Shown here piece by piece: positions 14,975 to 19,445 of a stretch of DNA of 19,445 nt. The stretch is from JANMEB01 sp041740495. Lineage in GTDB: Bacteria > Planctomycetota > Planctomycetia > Pirellulales > Pirellulaceae. The stretch lies in assembly GCA_041740495.1 (NCBI GenBank), contig JBGSLW010000179.1, positions 1 through 19,445 on the forward strand. Reading direction: 5' to 3'. Both the position numbers and the translations under genes were made by a program. Positions within the stretch are counted from its first letter, which is position 1, and every line of letters starts with the position of its first letter. The notes under the pieces were generated by a model. It was not told the DNA's origin. It worked only from the letters and a program-made list of their open reading frames with translations, and did not search any database.

Positions 14975-15032
14975 GGGGCGCTTGGCGTGTGGAACCCGGG
15001 GGGGAGAAGTCCTCAACCTCGGTGGTACGCGG

Positions 15033-17219
15033 ATGGGCATTTCGAGACTCGGGAATCGCCGGTGGCGCGCGCTGTTTTGGGGCGCGATGGGCGCCGTCGC
15101 GCTGATCGCTCGGCCACTGGTCGCAGCGGTTCAAGAGCCTCCGCCGCCTTCCCCGACTCAGGAATCGCTACCGACGCCGGTGATCACTCTCAGCGACGAT
15201 CCGCCGGCAAGGACGGTACCCCCGGTCCCTGAGCTCCCGGCGCAAAACATCCCAATGCCAGAGGTCCCGGCGTACGAGATTATTGCGCCGCAGAGCGAAT
15301 CGACGCCGTATTTGCCGCAGTTGGGAGGCGTATTGATTCCGGGGAGCGGATCGCAGATTCCGGGGGTGACGCCGTATCCCGCGAATTTCGTCCCTCCGGC
15401 CCAGCCGCTGGACTTGATCGACTTTCGCAATATTGCCTTGGGCGAAGCGATGCGGACATTCTCGGAGCAATCCGGGATGAATATCGTGCCGTCGGTAGAA
15501 GCCAACAAGATGCAGGTCAATTTGTTCTTGCGCAATGTTCGCCCGATGGATGTGTTGGATAGTCTGACCAAGACCCACGACTTGTATTACCGCATCGATG
15601 AAGCCTCGGGGATCATTCGGATTTATACGACACAAGAGTACGAGGCGAATTTGAAGAGTTTTCGCGAGGAGCAGACGCAGGTATTTACTCTGCTCTATCC
15701 GAATCCTGTCGATGTGGCGGTGGCGATTCGCGACTTGTTCGGCCAGCGGGTCAATTTGAACTTTGGGGTGGGCGACGAGGATTCGATTTTGGATCTCGTG
15801 TTTCGTCTCAACCGATTCGACTTGATCGATAGCCGCAGCTTGGGCCTGGGGTCGTTTCAGGGAACCTACGCCCTGGGCGGACGCCGCTTCAGCAGTCTCA
15901 ACGGTTTGGGGGGGTTTACCTCCAGCAACATGCGGCAGCAGTTTCCCACGCCGAATGCTCAGGTTGTCGACGAGCTGTCGCCGTTGAGGAACTTGTCGGC
16001 CGAGCAGATCCAGCAGTTGATCGAAGCGGTTCAAGCCCGGCAGCAACAGGCCGCGGAGCCGGCTCCGCTCCCCACCGAAGATGCGATTGCGCGGTTGCTG
16101 GAAGAACGACAGGCGACGATCTACGTGACGGTCGTACGCCGCAACAACCAAGTGGTCGTGCGGACCAGCGATGACAACACGATGCGGCAAATCGCCCAGC
16201 TTATCGCTCGACTGGATGTGCCGACGCCGCTGGTTCTGCTGGAGGTCAAGGTCATGTCCGTCTTGTTGGACGACCAATTCCGCAGCGTCTTTGATTTTCA
16301 ATACTCCGACGGGGGGACCAGCGCGGGGACCTTCACCACGGGTGATATTCTGCCGACCCCGTCCGACGACCTGGTCGGCGACGCCCGCCGGCTGGCTTCG
16401 ATGTTGCCCGGCGGCTCCGTGTTGAACCAGGGGGACCTGACCTTTCAAGTCGTCAGCAACAGCTTTCGCGCACGGATGCAGTTGCTGGAGGATGACAACC
16501 GCGTGACCGTGTTGAATACGCCGTTGCTGTTGACCGCGAACAACGAAGTCAGCCGGATTTTTATCGGGGATACGATCCCGTTCACGATCGGCTTCAATTC
16601 GCCGCAAGTGATCACCGGGGGGAACAATAACACGACGATCGCCAGCACGCCGATCACCGAGCTGCGCGACGTGGGACAATCGCTGCTGATCACGCCGGCC
16701 ATCAACGCCGATCGGACGGTGACATTGCGCATCGTTCAAGAAAACGCCCGCCGCGTCATCAACGGCGCGCGGATACCGGTCGCCAACGCGCTGGGCGGCA
16801 TCTCCAACCAGGAGGTCGATACGGTCAACCGCAGCACCGTCAGCGGAACGATCGTCGCCAAAGATGGCTTGGCGGTCGCCTTGGGCGGGTTGATCGAGGA
16901 TGAGGTTTCGGATTCGCGGGAAAAGGTCCCGGTCTTGGGGAGCCTGCCAGGCCTGGGATTCTTCTTTCGCCGCCAAGCCACGGGGCGAACGCGTCGCGAG
17001 CTCATCGTGATGATCCGACCCTACGTGTTCAATACACCTGCAGAAAACGCCGCGTTGAGTGCGGAGTTGGTACAGCAACTCAGCGTTCACCCCGCCGCGT
17101 TCCAGTGCGACGGCAACATGAATACATTTTCCCCGAACGAAGCGATTCGCGCGATCCCGGATGATTGCCCCCCCCAACACGCGTTCCTGTTTCACAATGT
17201 GGTCCCCCGCGTTTATTAG
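15033..17219 (+). CDS. PilQ/GspD-family secretin with split N1 domain and C-terminal tail
   Basis: A 728-residue outer-membrane channel subunit. Signal peptide about 1-33 (twin Arg near the start, ending LVAAVQ), then a Pro-rich linker (34-125), an N0/STN-type domain (126-200, LDLIDFRNIALGEAMRTFSE), an N1 domain beginning VFTLLYPNPVDVAVAIRDLF (217-236) and resuming at ATIYVTVVRRNNQVVVRTSD (361-380), and the secretin barrel domain (398-666) with the hallmark KVPVLGSLPGLGFFFR and ELIVMIRPYVF. Between the N1 halves lie about 115 residues of Gly/Gln-rich and helical sequence. A 62-residue tail with two Cys follows the barrel. Start ATG 15033 fits the signal peptide; an in-frame TTG at 14982 would add 17 residues. 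The closest layout is PilQ/GspD without AMIN domains. Confidence 0.93.
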   Translation: MGISRLGNRRWRALFWGAMGAVALIARPLVAAVQEPPPPSPTQESLPTPVITLSDDPPARTVPPVPELPAQNIPMPEVPAYEIIAPQSESTPYLPQLGGVLIPGSGSQIPGVTPYPANFVPPAQPLDLIDFRNIALGEAMRTFSEQSGMNIVPSVEANKMQVNLFLRNVRPMDVLDSLTKTHDLYYRIDEASGIIRIYTTQEYEANLKSFREEQTQVFTLLYPNPVDVAVAIRDLFGQRVNLNFGVGDEDSILDLVFRLNRFDLIDSRSLGLGSFQGTYALGGRRFSSLNGLGGFTSSNMRQQFPTPNAQVVDELSPLRNLSAEQIQQLIEAVQARQQQAAEPAPLPTEDAIARLLEERQATIYVTVVRRNNQVVVRTSDDNTMRQIAQLIARLDVPTPLVLLEVKVMSVLLDDQFRSVFDFQYSDGGTSAGTFTTGDILPTPSDDLVGDARRLASMLPGGSVLNQGDLTFQVVSNSFRARMQLLEDDNRVTVLNTPLLLTANNEVSRIFIGDTIPFTIGFNSPQVITGGNNNTTIASTPITELRDVGQSLLITPAINADRTVTLRIVQENARRVINGARIPVANALGGISNQEVDTVNRSTVSGTIVAKDGLAVALGGLIEDEVSDSREKVPVLGSLPGLGFFFRRQATGRTRRELIVMIRPYVFNTPAENAALSAELVQQLSVHPAAFQCDGNMNTFSPNEAIRAIPDDCPPQHAFLFHNVVPRVY

Positions 17220-17269
17220 TCTCTCGTCTCTCGAACTTGCGAGCCGTCCCAGTGAGCCTTCCGGTCTGG

Positions 17270-18886
17270 ATGTTGAACCCCCGACGATCGCGAGCGGGCG
17301 CACGGAATTTGCACTCCCAACGCGCCGGGGGGGCTTGCCGCGCGATCACAGCGTGGACGGCGGTCGCTCTGAGCCTGTCGTCGTTGGCCGGCTGTCGCTG
17401 GCTACCCACCGCGGCCCAACGCGAATCCGCCGACCGACTGGATCGAGTTGCGAAGAATGAACCGAGTCCGGAGTCGCAGGAAACGGACGGATCGTCGAAA
17501 GTCGAGGTGACGGCCGGTGGGGTCCTGCTGGGAGATGCCAGCAATCTGGCATTTACCGAGGCGGAGTTCCGGGAAGCGTTGCAGAAAGTCGTCGTCGACC
17601 GGCAACTCGGTTCGCTCGATTTCCTACTCAGCATCTATCCCGATCTGGCCCATCAATTGCTGCTGGCTGGCCCCGATTCGCAGCTCGCTGGGTCGGCCTT
17701 GGCGGTGATCGGCGATGCCTTTGACCGGGTGTGGCAATCGCCCCAACAACCCGTGTGGCGACCACACGTCGACCGGTTGCAGAACCAGCCGGACGGATTG
17801 GAGTTTGTAAAACGTCGGGAAAAATTCTTGCGATTGGTCTCCGAAGAAAAGCTCGACGACGCCTTGGCGCTCCAACTGCGGGTGGAAGCTCGCCGCTTGG
17901 AGAGCATTCCGGCGCGAGTCGAGGCAGCGCGTTTAGAAGGTTCAGCCTACTTGATCGCCGATCGGAACGAAGAGGCTATCGAAGTGTTGCAGGAGGCACT
18001 GCAACTGGCCGAACCCCTGCCGATGCAAGGCAGTCGCCTGTACCTGCTGTTGGGGGAAGCCTACCGCCATTCGCAACAGCGCGAGGCCTGGCGGGAGGCT
18101 TGGATCCGCGGGACGACGTTGGAAAGCAGCATCTCGCGGAGCCAGCTCTTGTGCGATCCAGTCTTCTGGACCAAAGCCGCCTATTTGCGCCCGAGCGGGC
18201 AACCCTGGCCCGATCAAGTTGTGCTGGATTTCCATTCGGTGCTCGACCAGTACGGAATCGAATTCCCCAACCAGATCGTGGACGAATCTCTGCGGGAGGC
18301 GTTTGTCTGGGCGGTCATCGGAGTTCAAAGCCTCCATCGCCATGAAAGTCAAAATGCACTGTTGGCGTTCAAAAAAGCCGAGGCCATGGTCTCGACCCCC
18401 AACCTACGAAGTCAGTTGTTGTTGCACCAGGCCGTGACGATGATCGACGGCGGGCAGGCCGGACCCGCTTCTCCGCTCCTGCTGCGGCTGGCCTCCGAGA
18501 AGGGGATCGTCGCCGATCGAGCGCGCGCGGTCCTGGGATCGCTCAAACTGCAGCACGGGGGGACCGCCCAGGGAATCAACCTGCTCCAATCGGCTCTGGC
18601 ATCGGTCGACCAATGGCCGTTGGAAGAACAACTCCGCGCCAAATCGGACCTGGCGTTGGCCTTGCTGATTCAGGGGAACGAGGCGGAGGGGTTGGCGTTG
18701 CAGGAGCAGATGTGCCAGGCGTTTCTGAGCGCCAATTTGCACAGCCACGCCGTCCAATGCCTGCTCAACCAGGCCCAATACTTTCAAAACACGGCCCAAG
18801 CCGGTCGTCAGCAGGCAACGCTCGAACGATTGGCCCAGATCCGCGGGGAACCGCGGGGGCGTTCAATGCAAACGGCGAGCCGTTAA
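17270..18886 (+). CDS. Large helical-repeat (TPR-like) lipoprotein, possible pilotin
   Basis: A 538-residue protein. After a long basic N region, a hydrophobic stretch ends in the lipobox LAGC, with the lipidated Cys at residue 42. The rest is almost all helical and contains TPR-like pairs, for instance AYLIADRNEEAIEVLQEAL, and LLLGEAYRHSQQREAWREAW, plus later Ala/Leu-rich repeats. Type IV pilus systems use a TPR lipoprotein (PilF/PilW/Tgl) to bring the secretin to the outer membrane; the place 50 bases after the secretin suggests the same job. It is about twice their size, so extra partners are likely. ATG 17270 has no clear ribosome site; GTG 17252 and an earlier start overlapping the secretin are alternatives. 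The gene ends inside a strong hairpin. Confidence 0.8.
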   Translation: MLNPRRSRAGARNLHSQRAGGACRAITAWTAVALSLSSLAGCRWLPTAAQRESADRLDRVAKNEPSPESQETDGSSKVEVTAGGVLLGDASNLAFTEAEFREALQKVVVDRQLGSLDFLLSIYPDLAHQLLLAGPDSQLAGSALAVIGDAFDRVWQSPQQPVWRPHVDRLQNQPDGLEFVKRREKFLRLVSEEKLDDALALQLRVEARRLESIPARVEAARLEGSAYLIADRNEEAIEVLQEALQLAEPLPMQGSRLYLLLGEAYRHSQQREAWREAWIRGTTLESSISRSQLLCDPVFWTKAAYLRPSGQPWPDQVVLDFHSVLDQYGIEFPNQIVDESLREAFVWAVIGVQSLHRHESQNALLAFKKAEAMVSTPNLRSQLLLHQAVTMIDGGQAGPASPLLLRLASEKGIVADRARAVLGSLKLQHGGTAQGINLLQSALASVDQWPLEEQLRAKSDLALALLIQGNEAEGLALQEQMCQAFLSANLHSHAVQCLLNQAQYFQNTAQAGRQQATLERLAQIRGEPRGRSMQTASR

Positions 18887-18896
18887 GGGCTCGCCG
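18873..18896 (+). terminator. Strong hairpin at the end of the filament operon
   Basis: CGGCGAGCC (18873-18881), loop GTTAAG (18882-18887) and GGCTCGCCG (18888-18896) form a perfect 9-bp GC-rich stem. The TAA stop codon of the lipoprotein gene is in the loop. No T-run follows, so it is either a Rho-assisted or bidirectional terminator or an RNA 3'-end stabiliser. It lies between convergent genes. Confidence 0.55.
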
Positions 18897-18953
18897 CCGC
18901 GGAATTACCTTTCGCGGATTGCACCGCGGCAGGCTCGGATTTTCCAGAGCACG

Positions 18954-19445
18954 TTACTCGGATCGATCGCCCGGCGAACGAATCGCCTCGTTGGGCGACG
19001 GGTTGTCGTTGGCACGTGACTTCAACAGGCTGGTCAGCTGGTACGCGATCTGCAGCGACTCGCGATCAAAGAACCGCTCGAAATAGCCCCCCAGGTGCTC
19101 GACCCGGTTAAGTACCAACATCTGATCAAAGGTGAGGCCGTTGCGGAAGTGCCAGGTAGTCGCCTGGGCCACCGGTTGGGAAACTTCACCGCGAGCCAAC
19201 ATCTTGCAGGTTTCGATGACCGAGGGGTCATCGCAATACTCCTCGATCCGAACCACTTTGTACGAACGGAACGGCGCAGGATCTTCTTTGCCGTAATCCA
19301 GGCAAACGGTGTTGACCTTGACGCGGCCGATCTTGCCAGCGGGAATATTGAAGGCGCCGCCGCCGAAACCGCCACCCCCCTGACCGCCGCCAAATTGGCC
19401 GCCGCCGCCGCCGCCGCCGAATCCACCCCCGGTCCCTTGGGTCTG
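18954..19445 (-). CDS. Gly-rich protein of unknown function (5' end outside window)
   Basis: The minus-strand frame is open from the window edge to the TAA at 18954-18956, giving at least 163 residues; the start lies outside. The visible N-terminal part is a Gly/Phe/Gln-rich low-complexity run encoded partly by seven GCC triplets (19398-19418). A folded part follows: IPAGKIGRVKVNTVCLDYGK, then about 60 residues containing VAQATTWHFRNGLTFDQM. The pattern of a VCL-x-YGK segment followed by VAQA-x-x-WH is one I recall from uncharacterised planctomycete proteins, many with a Gly-rich N terminus; I know no function. The C terminus (NDNPSPNEAIRSPGDRSE) is charged and probably disordered. It is convergent with the filament operon and is probably not part of it. 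Confidence 0.75.
   Translation of the reverse strand, partial: QTQGTGGGFGGGGGGGQFGGGQGGGGFGGGAFNIPAGKIGRVKVNTVCLDYGKEDPAPFRSYKVVRIEEYCDDPSVIETCKMLARGEVSQPVAQATTWHFRNGLTFDQMLVLNRVEHLGGYFERFFDRESLQIAYQLTSLLKSRANDNPSPNEAIRSPGDRSE
19398..19418. repeat. (GCC)7 trinucleotide repeat
   Basis: Seven consecutive GCC triplets on the plus strand encode seven Gly on the minus strand, inside the Gly-rich N-terminal run of the truncated gene. Such repeats can vary in copy number in frame. Confidence 0.85.

Noticed and set aside
15168..17303. Long minus-strand open frame (711 codons) antisense to the secretin gene
   Set aside because: It mirrors the secretin gene; its translation is rich in Arg, His, Gln and Asp without motifs, as expected from the complement of GC-rich codons.
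19398..19418. GCC triplet run as a CRISPR or regulatory repeat
   Set aside because: It is a simple in-frame Gly codon run with no spacers.

Overview
The window looks like a chromosomal piece of a Planctomycetota bacterium, probably Pirellulales-like. The evidence is indirect: high GC, sparse Shine-Dalgarno sites, pseudopilins carrying a GWRGPYL/WG motif that I associate with planctomycetes, and a Gly-rich protein of a type I recall from that phylum. I see no rRNA, tRNA, CRISPR array, insertion sequence or integrase that I can support.

Left part (1-5536). The first 366 bases hold no gene I can defend. Four minus-strand genes follow. In transcription order they are a TolC-like coiled-coil protein with a disordered tail (5536-3983), a pterin-4a-carbinolamine dehydratase (3859-3497), a secreted M1-family metallopeptidase (3235-911) and a small secreted DUF6702-like protein (885-367). 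The last two are 25 bases apart and look co-transcribed.

Centre (5537-5954). This divergent intergenic region is AT-richer than its surroundings. It holds a GC-rich hairpin, a TTGTCTCA/TGAGACAA palindrome, a 7-bp inverted repeat with a 21-bp period and two TATAAT boxes aimed at the operon on the right. The TGAGACAA half-site lies upstream of both TATAAT boxes.

Right part (5955-18886). Ten or eleven tightly packed plus-strand genes encode a complete type IV filament machine of mixed type II secretion / type IV pilus character. They are three pseudopilins, a PilM-PilN (GspL-like) fusion, a PilO/GspM-like protein, a PilT-family ATPase, a PilB/GspE ATPase with a zinc tetracysteine, a GspF/PilC platform protein, a PilP/GspC-like coiled-coil protein, a PilQ/GspD secretin and a large helical-repeat lipoprotein that could act as pilotin. 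The likely working model is as follows. GspE drives pseudopilin assembly on the GspF/GspL/GspM platform, the PilP-like protein joins the platform to the secretin across the periplasm, and the lipoprotein helps place the secretin in the outer membrane. No prepilin peptidase is in the window, so it must be supplied from elsewhere.

The unusual points are a PilT-family ATPase with a degenerate AIRNLIRE box inside a T2SS-like operon, a secretin whose N1 domain appears split by a long insertion, a pseudopilin with an apparent beta-sandwich tip domain, and the paired promoter/operator layout. A plus-strand terminator-like hairpin separates the operon from a convergent, 5'-truncated gene (18954-19445) for a Gly-rich protein. 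Function assignments rest on motifs read by eye; substrates and biological role are unknown.
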